Notes under the pieces: model-generated
Told to the model about the DNA's origin: nothing
The model's database searches: none
What the model saw: only the letters and a program-made list of their open reading frames with translations
Program-made: the position numbers and the translations under genes
Shown here: in pieces, positions 1 to 5,972 of the stretch
Position numbering within the stretch: position 1 is the stretch's first letter
How the letters are laid out: the number at the start of each line of letters is the position of its first letter
Assembly: GCA_937926355.1 (NCBI GenBank)
Contig: CALAZP010000194.1
Location: 1 to 5,972 of the forward strand
Reading direction: 5' to 3'
Origin: an uncultured Saprospirales bacterium
GTDB taxonomy: Bacteria > Bacteroidota > Bacteroidia > Chitinophagales > Saprospiraceae
DNA length: 5,972 bases

Positions 1-150
1 ACCTTATATCTTATTGCTATTAAAGGTTTGAGAGATAGTTTAGATAGCATTTGTATGGTTAATTTTGATGCCAATGTCCAAGTTGCATTAGATTCTATAT
101 TAAAGGTGAGAAAGGAAGAAGAAAAAAAACTGAGGGAGAGAATAAAGTAA
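1..150 (+). CDS. Hypothetical protein, C-terminal 49 codons (5' end outside window)
   Basis: An open frame runs from the first base of the window to a TAA stop at 148-150, giving the last 49 residues of a protein whose start lies upstream. The fragment begins TLYLIAIKGL, contains two LDS triplets about 16 residues apart, and ends in a highly charged, probably helical tail (KVRKEEEKKLRERIK). No domain is recognisable in so short a piece. The stop codon directly abuts the ATG of the next gene with no spacer, so the two are very probably co-transcribed and perhaps translationally coupled. The tail bears a faint resemblance to the tail of that next gene: both have a D-S-hydrophobic motif 17-18 residues before the C terminus, followed by a charged stretch. 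I do not recognise the protein and assign no function. That the frame is coding rests on the lack of stops and the tight junction. Confidence 0.6.
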   Translation, partial: TLYLIAIKGLRDSLDSICMVNFDANVQVALDSILKVRKEEEKKLRERIK

Positions 151-519
151 ATGAAAACGATTATAAGCATTCTGCTCGTTTCGATAGTTATTTGGTCATG
201 TAATGATACCAGGGCTAAAGACCTAATGATTCAAAAAATGATCAAGGAGGATGTAGAAAACCGAGTGGAAAATTTTATTCGAGTTAGAGAGGAAGTTTGC
301 CAAAAACAGGTATTAGAAAGGGCAACTATACTAGCGGATTCAATGATGTTAGACGAGGTTAGAAGGATTAAAATCAATGCAACAGTACCCTATGTTCCTG
401 ATAAACCTAAAAGACAAGAAGTAAAAGTAAAGGAAGCCTACGAAAAGGTACGCCCACTTTTTGACTCATTAAAAAATAGCAGACAACGAGAGTACAACCA
501 ATCGTTAAAAAATAGTTAA
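151..519 (+). CDS. Small putative lipoprotein, unknown function (122 aa)
   Basis: The protein starts with MKTIISILLV, a short basic and hydrophobic leader ending in I-W-S-C (residues 14-17). This fits a lipobox with Cys17 as the lipidated residue; Trp at -2 is unusual, but Ile at -3 and Ser at -1 are normal. The mature part is about 105 residues, rich in Lys, Arg and Glu and probably mostly helical from about 25 to 75. It holds one further cysteine (Cys50), then a proline-containing segment (residues 80-87) and a second helical stretch ending in SLKNS, a pentapeptide also present 12 residues earlier (106-110 and 118-122). No acidic lipoprotein-export signal of the kind described for some Bacteroidota surface lipoproteins is obvious after Cys17, so a periplasm-facing location is slightly favoured. 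The ATG at 151 follows the upstream stop directly and gives the complete signal peptide. The family is not recognised with confidence. It could be an accessory of the Bat operon or an unrelated neighbour. Confidence 0.75.
   Translation: MKTIISILLVSIVIWSCNDTRAKDLMIQKMIKEDVENRVENFIRVREEVCQKQVLERATILADSMMLDEVRRIKINATVPYVPDKPKRQEVKVKEAYEKVRPLFDSLKNSRQREYNQSLKNS
466..516 (+). repeat. Short direct repeat encoding SLKNS twice
   Basis: Two 15-bp copies (466-480 and 502-516) in the same reading frame at the 3' end of the small lipoprotein gene share an 11-bp identical core, TTAAAAAATAG, and differ at two third-codon positions. The second copy runs straight into the stop codon. This could be a small tail duplication or chance in A-rich DNA. 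Confidence 0.5.
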
Positions 520-579
520 AAATTAAACCACAACTGTTGGATTACGTTTTTGACATTGTAAAAAAAACCAACCTAAATT
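520..579 (+). other. 60-bp intergenic gap before moxR
   Basis: This is the longest non-coding stretch in the window and the only likely place for a promoter of the Bat genes. It is A/T-rich. The best match to the Bacteroidota -7 element TAnnTTTG is TACGTTTT at 543-550, one mismatch, but there is no TTG at the proper distance upstream. A small inverted pair, GTTGG (536-540) and CCAAC (568-572), is separated by 27 bases and is not followed by a T-run, so it does not look like a terminator. The bat genes may therefore read through from the upstream pair or use a promoter I cannot recognise. Confidence 0.4.
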
Positions 580-1575
580 ATGGAGACGGTAAACATTGAG
601 GCACTGAACCAACAAATCTACTTGGACAGCGCATTTGTGGAAAAAATCAAGGGGGAAACTGAAAAGGTGATTGTTGGTCAAAGCAATATGCTCGAGAGAT
701 TAATGATAGGCTTGTTGTCGAGTGGCCATATATTGTTAGAAGGGATGCCTGGTCTGGCCAAGACCTTAGCTATTAAAACCTTAGCATCGGCGGTAAACGG
801 TAATTTTAGTAGAATTCAGTTTACTCCAGATTTATTACCTGCAGATATTGTGGGAACCATGATTTACAACCAAAAGGAAAACAAGTTTGAACCACATAAA
901 GGTCCAATTTTTGCCAATTTCGTACTTGCAGATGAGATCAACCGGGCACCTGCTAAAGTACAGAGTGCATTATTGGAAGCTATGCAAGAAAGGCAGGTAA
1001 CCGTAGGAAATCAAACTTTTAAGTTATCTGAACCCTTTTTGGTTTTGGCTACTCAAAATCCTGTTGACCAAGAAGGAACTTACCCACTCCCAGAAGCCCA
1101 GGTAGATAGATTCATGCTTAAGGTCAAAATTGATTATCCGAAGATTGAGGATGAAAGATTGATTATTAGAAGAAACTTATCCGATTTGGATGGAAATAGC
1201 GTAAAAGAGGTGGTGTCAATGGATGAAATTCTAAATGCGAGAAAATCGGTTAAGAAAATTTATATGGATGAAAAAATAGAACAATATCTATTGGATTTAG
1301 TCTTTGCATCTAGAATTCCTAAAGATTATGGCCTAGGAGAATTAGAACCCCTCATTAACTTTGGTGGCTCACCTAGAGCCAGTATAAGTATTGCCCAAGC
1401 TGCAAAAGCTAATGCATTCCTAAATAGACGTGGATTTGTAATACCTGAAGATATTAGAAATGTCGCACCTGATGTTCTGCGTCATAGAATTGGATTGACT
1501 TATGAAGCAGAAGCAGAGAATATTACTCAGGAAGACATCATAACTAAAATTATTGATGCGGTTGAAGTTCCTTAA
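580..1575 (+). CDS. moxR: MoxR-family AAA+ ATPase
   Basis: This is a cytoplasmic AAA+ ATPase of the MoxR class, a family thought to use ATP hydrolysis to fold, activate or remodel partner complexes, often ones with VWA proteins. At 331 residues it has the usual family length and all the expected motifs. These are Walker A GMPGLAKT (55-62, with Lys61), Walker B FVLADE (114-119, with Asp118 and Glu119) followed by INRAP, sensor 1 ATQNP (157-161, with Asn160), the conserved EGTYPLPEAQVDRF stretch (165-178, with Arg177 as the likely arginine finger), and sensor 2 GGSPRA (262-267, with Arg266). The C-terminal part after about residue 225 is the helical lid. Nothing essential is missing, so it should be active. 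The ATG at 580 gives a normal N terminus, with an A at -3 but no Shine-Dalgarno sequence. It is the first gene of the bat cluster, and the DUF58 gene starts 26 bp after its stop. The family is nearly certain; the exact client in this organism is inferred from the neighbours. Confidence 0.96.
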   Translation: METVNIEALNQQIYLDSAFVEKIKGETEKVIVGQSNMLERLMIGLLSSGHILLEGMPGLAKTLAIKTLASAVNGNFSRIQFTPDLLPADIVGTMIYNQKENKFEPHKGPIFANFVLADEINRAPAKVQSALLEAMQERQVTVGNQTFKLSEPFLVLATQNPVDQEGTYPLPEAQVDRFMLKVKIDYPKIEDERLIIRRNLSDLDGNSVKEVVSMDEILNARKSVKKIYMDEKIEQYLLDLVFASRIPKDYGLGELEPLINFGGSPRASISIAQAAKANAFLNRRGFVIPEDIRNVAPDVLRHRIGLTYEAEAENITQEDIITKIIDAVEVP

Positions 1576-1601
1576 ATAGTTGGCCGACAATCGAAGACCA
1601 G

Positions 1602-2471
1602 ATGGATACCAAAGAATTGCTGAAAAAGGTTAGGAGAATTGAAATCAAGACTAGGGGATTGAGCAAGCAGATTTTTTCTGGGGAATACCACAGTGCATTC
1701 AAAGGAAAGGGTATGTCTTTTAGTGAGGTTAGAGAATATCAATATGGAGATGATGTAAGAAATATCGATTGGAATGTAACTGCTAGAACGGGAGCACCTC
1801 ATGTAAAGATTTTTGAAGAAGAGCGGGAATTGACGGTAATGTTATTGATTGACTTAAGCGGTTCATCTTTTTTTGGTACCCAGCATGCGATCAAAAGAGA
1901 TATTATGTTGGAGATTTCCGCACTTTTGGCTTTTTCGGCTATCAACAACAATGATAAAGTAGGTGCCCTTATTTTTACGGATCAAATTGAACAGTTTATT
2001 CCGCCTAAAAAGGGAAAGCAACATATCCTATTCATCATCAGAGAATTATTGAATATCTCGCCGAAAGGGAAGGGTACTAATTTATCTTTGGCTTTGCAGT
2101 ACTTTACCAACGCCATCAAAAAAAGGAGTATCTGTTTTTTATTATCTGATTTTCAAGATGCCAATTATTTACAACCATTAAGAGTAGCTTCCCGCAAACA
2201 CGACGTGGTTGGCATTAGAATATTCGATGAAATGGAAATGATATTACCTGGTTTGGGCTTGGTCCCTGCGGTAGATTTGGAAACAGGCAAGGAGGTATTA
2301 ATCGATACCAATACAACCGTTTACAGAAAACATTTTTCACAGTTCAGGAGGGATGAATTAAATTATTTGGAAAATTCATTTCGAACCACCAGAGCGGATT
2401 TGGTAACTATTCCAACAAATGGGGATTATATTAAGGTTTTGATAAACTTTTTTCAAAAAAGAACGGCATGA
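1602..2471 (+). CDS. DUF58 domain protein with VWA-like fold
   Basis: This 289-residue soluble protein, with no signal peptide or membrane helix, belongs to the DUF58 family that almost always accompanies MoxR ATPases. The family signature lies at residues 34-62: KGKGMSF, then EVREY (42-46), GDD (49-51), IDW (55-57) and TAR (60-62). A VWA-like domain follows, with the metal-site motif DLSGS (Asp84, Ser86, Ser88), a threonine at KGT (Thr159) and an aspartate at SDF (Asp183). The MIDAS site therefore looks complete, whereas some DUF58 proteins have lost it. The protein likely works in the cytoplasm with MoxR and the membrane VWA proteins downstream; its biochemical activity is not known. The start at 1602 gives the N terminus MDTKELLKKVRRIEIKT, which matches what I recall of Bacteroidota homologues, although no Shine-Dalgarno sequence precedes it. 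Its TGA stop overlaps the next ATG in an ATGA junction, which suggests translational coupling. Confidence 0.93.
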   Translation: MDTKELLKKVRRIEIKTRGLSKQIFSGEYHSAFKGKGMSFSEVREYQYGDDVRNIDWNVTARTGAPHVKIFEEERELTVMLLIDLSGSSFFGTQHAIKRDIMLEISALLAFSAINNNDKVGALIFTDQIEQFIPPKKGKQHILFIIRELLNISPKGKGTNLSLALQYFTNAIKKRSICFLLSDFQDANYLQPLRVASRKHDVVGIRIFDEMEMILPGLGLVPAVDLETGKEVLIDTNTTVYRKHFSQFRRDELNYLENSFRTTRADLVTIPTNGDYIKVLINFFQKRTA

Positions 2472-3427
2472 TGAGGTGGATTGGGTTTTTGGTATTATTG
2501 GTTCCTTTTGTTTCGTTGGGTCAAGTAAAGGTTACAGCTATATTAGACAGTACATCTATAATAACTGGTGATCGATTACACCTAACGGTAAAAGTAGACT
2601 ATCCTCAAGAAGCTTCTATCGTTCAAGTGGATCTTTCCGAGCTTAAGAAAGCAGATTTTATTGAAATTTTAGATGAAAAGGATTTTGAAGAGCTTAAGAC
2701 TAACGAGGGGAATTTATTTGAAAAAGAATTAACCTTCACTTCATTTGATTCGGGGTATCATTATATTCCTCCAATTCCTGTTGTCATAAAAAGCGGAGAT
2801 AACCTGGATACTTTTTTCAGCACTTCTCCTGCTTTTGAGGTTGCGCTCTTGCCCTTGGAATCCGAGGAGGCCGCTCTTATGCCAATTAGAGAAATTATCA
2901 AAGAACCATTAGGGATAGAAGATTTCTTGCCTTATTTAGCAGGTGCTCTATTAATCGCACTGCTAGTAGGGTTAATAATATTCTTTAAGAAAAGGAGAAT
3001 CAAAAGAGAATTGGGTCCACAGGAAAAAATTGATCCTAGAACGCCCTATGAAATAGCCATTCAAAGTTTGGAAGCCCTTGACCCAAATAAGTATTTATCT
3101 GATGGTACGATTAAAGAGTTTCATTTTGAGTTGAGTTTTATTTTTAGACGTTATTTAGAAGATACCTATAACAGACCTGCCTTAGAATCAACATTAAAAG
3201 AGGTTAAGGAAATCATACAATTAATAGGATTAACTCCAGAAGTTATCCAGTCTTTTTTCAAAAATATGGATAAAGCAGAGTTAATAAAATTTGCGAAACT
3301 GCAGGCTGATGGGGTTTTTCACTCAGACTTTTATAACCAGGTTAAAAGAATTATCGACATTATAAATTTACATGAGGAGGAAAAAAAATTAATTGAATCT
3401 GAAGAAAACGCAGTAGAAGAGCAATGA
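2468..3427 (+). CDS. BatD-like / DUF4381-like single-pass membrane protein
   Basis: This 319-residue envelope protein sits between DUF58 and batA, where Bacteroidota bat operons carry a BatD-like or DUF4381-like gene. Residues 1-18 form a signal peptide (hydrophobic core FLVLLVPFVSLG, likely cleavage before Gln19). Residues 19 to about 130 alternate short strands and turns, consistent with an exported beta-sandwich as in the N-terminal BatD region, and include YIPPIPVVI (99-107). A single transmembrane helix spans about 154-174 and is followed by KKRRIKR, placing the rest in the cytoplasm by the positive-inside rule. The cytoplasmic part (about 190-300) is helical, with FHFELSFIFRRYLEDTYNRP (218-237) as its most typical segment, and it ends in a Glu-rich tail. 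It may link periplasmic and cytoplasmic parts of the Bat complex. The gene overlaps both neighbours by 4 bp (ATGA). The start is either 2468 or the adjacent ATG at 2471; both give the same signal peptide apart from one Met. No symbol is given because naming in this position is inconsistent. Confidence 0.82.
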   Translation: MMRWIGFLVLLVPFVSLGQVKVTAILDSTSIITGDRLHLTVKVDYPQEASIVQVDLSELKKADFIEILDEKDFEELKTNEGNLFEKELTFTSFDSGYHYIPPIPVVIKSGDNLDTFFSTSPAFEVALLPLESEEAALMPIREIIKEPLGIEDFLPYLAGALLIALLVGLIIFFKKRRIKRELGPQEKIDPRTPYEIAIQSLEALDPNKYLSDGTIKEFHFELSFIFRRYLEDTYNRPALESTLKEVKEIIQLIGLTPEVIQSFFKNMDKAELIKFAKLQADGVFHSDFYNQVKRIIDIINLHEEEKKLIESEENAVEEQ

Positions 3428-4419
3428 ATAATATAGTATTCAATCAACCTAATTGGCTTTTTTTATTGGTATTCATTCCGTTACTGTGGCTGCTCTATAC
3501 CAAAAAAACAAGGCATAAAGAGGTTCGATTTTCATATACTGGTCTAACTAACATTCCTGTAAAATGGACTTGGAGAATTATTTTGTATCAACTCAGACCG
3601 TATATCAGATTGCTTACATTGGCTCTTACCATTATTGTTTTAGCTAGGCCTCAACATATTTTTAAAGAGGAATCAATTAATGCTGAGGGGATAGATATAG
3701 TTTTGGCCATGGATTTATCCAGTAGTATGTTAGCCCAAGATTTCAAACCAGATCGATTGGAGGCTAGTAAAAAGGTGGCGGTGGATTTTGTCAATAAGCG
3801 ACCTTATGATAGAATTGGTTTGACTGTTTTTAGTGGAGAGGCATTTTCTATGTGCCCTTTAACCAGTGATCACAATATTGTCAATAAGTTTTTATTGGAG
3901 TTGGAGTGTGGTAAACTAAGAGATGGAACCGCTATAGGGATGGGACTTGCCACGGCTATTAATCGATTAAAGGAAAGTGAAGCTAAGAGTAAAGTGGTAA
4001 TTTTATTGACGGATGGTGTTAATAATGAGGGATATGTCAAGCCAATTACTGCAGCTGAAATAGCTAAAGAATTTGGAATTAAGGTTTACACAATAGGAGT
4101 TGGAACACAAGGCGATGCGATGAGTCCTGTGAGTAGAAGAAGTGATGGCCGGTTCATTTTTGGACTTGCAAGAGTAGAAATTGATGAAGATTTACTCAGA
4201 CAAATTGCCGAGTTAACCGGTGGAAGTTATTACCGTGCGACTACGTTAGAGAGGTTGGAGGCGATCTATAATCAGATAGATGAGTTGGAAAAAACCAAGA
4301 TGGAAGTTACCGTAACTCGCAGATTTGAAGAAGCTTATTTTCCATGGGCAGTTGGTGCTATGGTATGTTTAGTATTCGAATTATTTATTGGAGTATTTTT
4401 AGGTAGGATAATTTTGTAG
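3424..4419 (+). CDS. batA: BatA, membrane-anchored VWA-domain protein
   Basis: This 331-residue inner-membrane protein has a VWA domain held between hydrophobic segments. A first helix lies at about 11-25 (WLFLLVFIPLLWLLY), a second at about 57-76 ending in ARPQ, and a third near the C terminus at about 306-326. The VWA domain runs from about 89 to 290 and carries a complete MIDAS site: DLSSS (Asp97, Ser99, Ser101), Thr169 in DGTAIG, and Asp197 in LLTDG. With this topology I cannot say from sequence alone on which side of the membrane the domain lies. The family binds a divalent metal and probably partner proteins, and is a candidate client or partner of MoxR. BatA was described in the Bacteroides aerotolerance operon. 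BatA rather than BatB is chosen because it comes first of the pair and lacks the extra loop after the last VWA strand that BatB has. Its ATG overlaps the upstream stop by 4 bp, and only 2 bp separate it from batB. Confidence 0.92.
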   Translation: MNNIVFNQPNWLFLLVFIPLLWLLYTKKTRHKEVRFSYTGLTNIPVKWTWRIILYQLRPYIRLLTLALTIIVLARPQHIFKEESINAEGIDIVLAMDLSSSMLAQDFKPDRLEASKKVAVDFVNKRPYDRIGLTVFSGEAFSMCPLTSDHNIVNKFLLELECGKLRDGTAIGMGLATAINRLKESEAKSKVVILLTDGVNNEGYVKPITAAEIAKEFGIKVYTIGVGTQGDAMSPVSRRSDGRFIFGLARVEIDEDLLRQIAELTGGSYYRATTLERLEAIYNQIDELEKTKMEVTVTRRFEEAYFPWAVGAMVCLVFELFIGVFLGRIIL

Positions 4420-4421
4420 TC

Positions 4422-5477
4422 ATGTTTAGATTTGATCATCCTGAAATATTGCTTTTATTGATTTTACCCCCTGTCTTATTGGTGGTTAGCATTATTTGGG
4501 CAAAGAGAAAAGATCTGTGGCTACAAAAATTTGGAAATCCTATTTTACTTCGGGCTATGCTTAAAAATTACCATACCAAAAGAAGGATTACCAAATCAGT
4601 CTTCAAAATGGTGGCAGCGATATTTCTAATTATTACGCTTGCTAATCCGCAATGGGGTACTAAAACGCAAATGTCAGAGCGCAAAGGTATTGATGTAATT
4701 ATTGCCTTAGATTTATCTACAAGTATGATGGCTGCGGATGTTTTGCCAAATCGATTAGAAAGAGCCAAAAAATTAATTTCGGAACTTGTAGGCGCTTTAA
4801 AAGGGAATAGAATAGGTCTTATAGTTTTTGCTGGGCATGCCTATTTACAGGTACCTTTAACCACGGACTACAATGCGTTAGATTTAACTTTAGGAACTTT
4901 AAATCCTACAGCTCTTCCCACTCAGGGAACTATTTTTGGCGAAGCCATTACCTTAGCTGAAGAGTCTTTTGATTCCAAAGCGAGTAAAAGTAGAGCTTTA
5001 ATTATGGTTACGGATGGGGAGGACCATGAAGATGGTGCTATCGAAAATGCTGAAGGGGCTGCAGATAAAGGGTTGAGAATATACACCATAGGAATAGGTA
5101 CTCAAGATGGAACATACATACCAGTAGCTGTTAGAGGAAGAATGGATTATAAAAGAGATAATTCAGGCAATCCAGTTTTAACCCGATTAAATCCAGAAAT
5201 GCTATCTAATTTAGCCAACGCAGGAAATGGTGAAAGTTATTTTATTCAAACTGGTAATGAAGACTTTATTGGAAGTCTTGTTAACGACATGTCTGATATA
5301 GAGCAGCAGGAATACGAACAAATTGAGTTTACAGATTACGAAAGTTATTTTCAATATTTTGCAGCGCTCAGTTTGATTTTTCTATTGTTAGATTTCCTAC
5401 TTCCTTCTGGTAAGTCGGCAAAAAAGGTAACTATAGATTTGTTTTCAAATTCAGATGATTATGAAACTTCAAATTAA
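4422..5477 (+). CDS. batB: BatB, membrane-anchored VWA-domain protein
   Basis: This 351-residue paralogue of the preceding gene has the same plan: an N-terminal helix (about 8-27), a second helix (about 59-75, ending in ANPQWG), a VWA domain (about 89-295) and a C-terminal helix (about 309-327). A short hydrophilic tail of about 24 residues extends past the last helix, which BatA lacks. The MIDAS residues fall at Asp97, Ser99 and Ser101 (DLSTS), Thr170 (QGT) and Asp198 (VTDGED), almost position-for-position as in BatA. Residues 228-258 form a BatB-type loop, including TYIPV and a basic RGRMDYKRD segment. The likely role is a partner of BatA, MoxR and the TPR protein BatC in one envelope complex; the molecular function is not established. 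The start at 4422 gives a complete first helix and lies 2 bp after the batA stop. The last 17 bp overlap the start of batC in another frame. Confidence 0.92.
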   Translation: MFRFDHPEILLLLILPPVLLVVSIIWAKRKDLWLQKFGNPILLRAMLKNYHTKRRITKSVFKMVAAIFLIITLANPQWGTKTQMSERKGIDVIIALDLSTSMMAADVLPNRLERAKKLISELVGALKGNRIGLIVFAGHAYLQVPLTTDYNALDLTLGTLNPTALPTQGTIFGEAITLAEESFDSKASKSRALIMVTDGEDHEDGAIENAEGAADKGLRIYTIGIGTQDGTYIPVAVRGRMDYKRDNSGNPVLTRLNPEMLSNLANAGNGESYFIQTGNEDFIGSLVNDMSDIEQQEYEQIEFTDYESYFQYFAALSLIFLLLDFLLPSGKSAKKVTIDLFSNSDDYETSN

Positions 5478-5972
5478 AATATCAATTTTTGGGGTGTTTG
5501 GAGCGATTTCATTGGTTTCAGCCCAAAGCTCCCACAGTTTACTGAGAAATGGTGATAAAAACTACGAAGCTCAAAATTATACAGAAGCAGAAGAATCCTA
5601 TAGAAAAGCAATAGGAAAAACCCCAACAGAAAAAGGCCATTTTAATTTGGGTAATGCTATCTATCAGCAGAGTAGATTTGAGGAGGCTATTTCAAAATAT
5701 CAATCGGCTATTCAAGATGCTAAGAGTGATAAAATAAAAGCAGACGCTTATTATAATTTGGGTAACGCCTATTTTGAAAATCAAGACTATGGTAATAGTT
5801 TAACCTCTTATAAAGAGGCGTTAAAAATTAATCCTGGAGATAAATCTGCTCAGCACAATTATGCGTTAGCCAAATATTATTTGCAGCAACAAGAGCAGCA
5901 GCAACAGCAAGAGCAGGAAGATCAACAAGAAAATCAGGAGCAAAATAACCAACAAAATCAAGAGCAAGATCA
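5461..5972 (+). CDS. batC: BatC-like exported TPR protein, 3' end outside window
   Basis: An open frame from the ATG at 5461 runs off the window edge after 170 complete codons. Residues 1-21 look like a cleavable signal peptide (MKLQIK, a hydrophobic core, then V-S-A before Gln22), so the protein is exported to the periplasm. About three tetratricopeptide repeats follow, at roughly 27-55, 58-88 and 94-127. The last two carry the typical FNLGNAIY and YYNLGNAYF helix-A patterns, and the third ends in the classic KINPGD. TPRs bind other proteins, so this is probably a scaffold for BatA and BatB. From residue 141 on the chain is low-complexity: 17 of the last 30 visible residues are Gln and most others are Glu, Asn or Asp. 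The start overlaps the batB coding end by 17 bp with no clear Shine-Dalgarno sequence, but it alone gives a full signal peptide. Position after batB and the TPR plus polar-tail layout fit BatC. Confidence 0.88.
   Translation, partial: MKLQIKISIFGVFGAISLVSAQSSHSLLRNGDKNYEAQNYTEAEESYRKAIGKTPTEKGHFNLGNAIYQQSRFEEAISKYQSAIQDAKSDKIKADAYYNLGNAYFENQDYGNSLTSYKEALKINPGDKSAQHNYALAKYYLQQQEQQQQQEQEDQQENQEQNNQQNQEQD
5881..5972 (+). repeat. Low-complexity CAA/CAG/GAA tract in batC
   Basis: This segment of the batC-like gene is built almost wholly from the codons CAA, CAG, GAG, GAA and AAT, and encodes the Gln/Glu/Asn-rich tail. The mixing of CAA and CAG shows it is not a simple perfect microsatellite. It continues to the window edge, so its full length is unknown. 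Confidence 0.75.

Noticed and set aside
536..572. Inverted pair GTTGG / CCAAC as a terminator before moxR
   Set aside because: Only five base pairs with a 27-base loop and no following T-run.
550..579. Sigma-70-like promoter: TTGACA (550-555) with TAAATT (574-579)
   Set aside because: The spacer is 18 bp, but transcription would begin inside the moxR coding region, and Bacteroidota housekeeping promoters use a different consensus (TTTG and TAnnTTTG).
1576..1601. GTTGGCCGAC near-palindrome in the moxR-DUF58 gap as an operator
   Set aside because: A single short imperfect palindrome inside an operon, with no second copy elsewhere in the window.
1572..1802. Minus-strand open frame of 76 codons
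   Set aside because: It lies almost wholly inside the DUF58 gene in antisense, has no recognisable features, and the opposite strand encodes the conserved DUF58 signature.
3375..3395. Strong Shine-Dalgarno-like AGGAGG (3375-3380)
   Set aside because: It encodes part of the Glu-rich tail of the BatD-like protein, lies 43 bases before the batA start, and the nearest TTG downstream meets a stop within a few codons.
4568..4768. Minus-strand open frame of 66 codons
   Set aside because: It is antisense to the second membrane helix and the MIDAS region of batB, so its hydrophobic stretches are a by-product of that gene.
580..5972. A wholly new multi-gene system
   Set aside because: Gene order and motifs match the known MoxR-DUF58-Bat operon of Bacteroidota; only its function, not its existence, is open.

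Overview
The window is A+T-rich DNA whose gene content points to a member of the Bacteroidota. It carries the 5' part of a Bat ("Bacteroides aerotolerance") operon in the order usual for that phylum: MoxR ATPase, DUF58 protein, BatD-like membrane protein, BatA, BatB and BatC. Start sites mostly lack a clear Shine-Dalgarno sequence, which also fits the phylum. I cannot name a genus. The small lipoprotein upstream vaguely recalls proteins of Saprospiria/Cytophagales-type bacteria, but that is an impression from memory and not a test.

Layout: every gene is on the + strand. Positions 1-150 are the last 49 codons of an unrecognised protein. Its stop codon directly abuts the start of a 122-residue putative lipoprotein (151-519). 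A 60-bp gap follows (520-579). From 580 to the end, six genes are packed with almost no space: moxR (580-1575), a 26-bp gap, DUF58 (1602-2471), a 4-bp ATGA overlap, a BatD-like/DUF4381-like protein (2468-3427), another 4-bp ATGA overlap, batA (3424-4419), a 2-bp gap, batB (4422-5477), a 17-bp overlap, and batC (5461 to beyond the window edge).

How the genes work together: MoxR-type AAA+ ATPases are found next to von Willebrand factor A (VWA) proteins and are thought to act as chaperones or remodelling factors on them or through them. This window encodes one ATPase and three proteins with a complete-looking metal-binding MIDAS motif: the soluble DUF58 protein and the membrane-anchored BatA and BatB. 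The BatD-like protein has an exported N-terminal domain, one membrane helix and a cytoplasmic helical domain. BatC is an exported TPR protein with a glutamine-rich tail. The likely picture is an envelope complex with a cytoplasmic ATPase, membrane-bound VWA domains and periplasmic or exported partners. It was linked to aerotolerance in Bacteroides and to envelope or stress functions elsewhere, but its biochemical role is not settled. The BatD and BatE genes usually found downstream would lie outside the window.

I see no tRNA, rRNA, CRISPR array, insertion sequence or convincing terminator. The operon itself is a known type. The least explained part is the small gene pair at 1-519.
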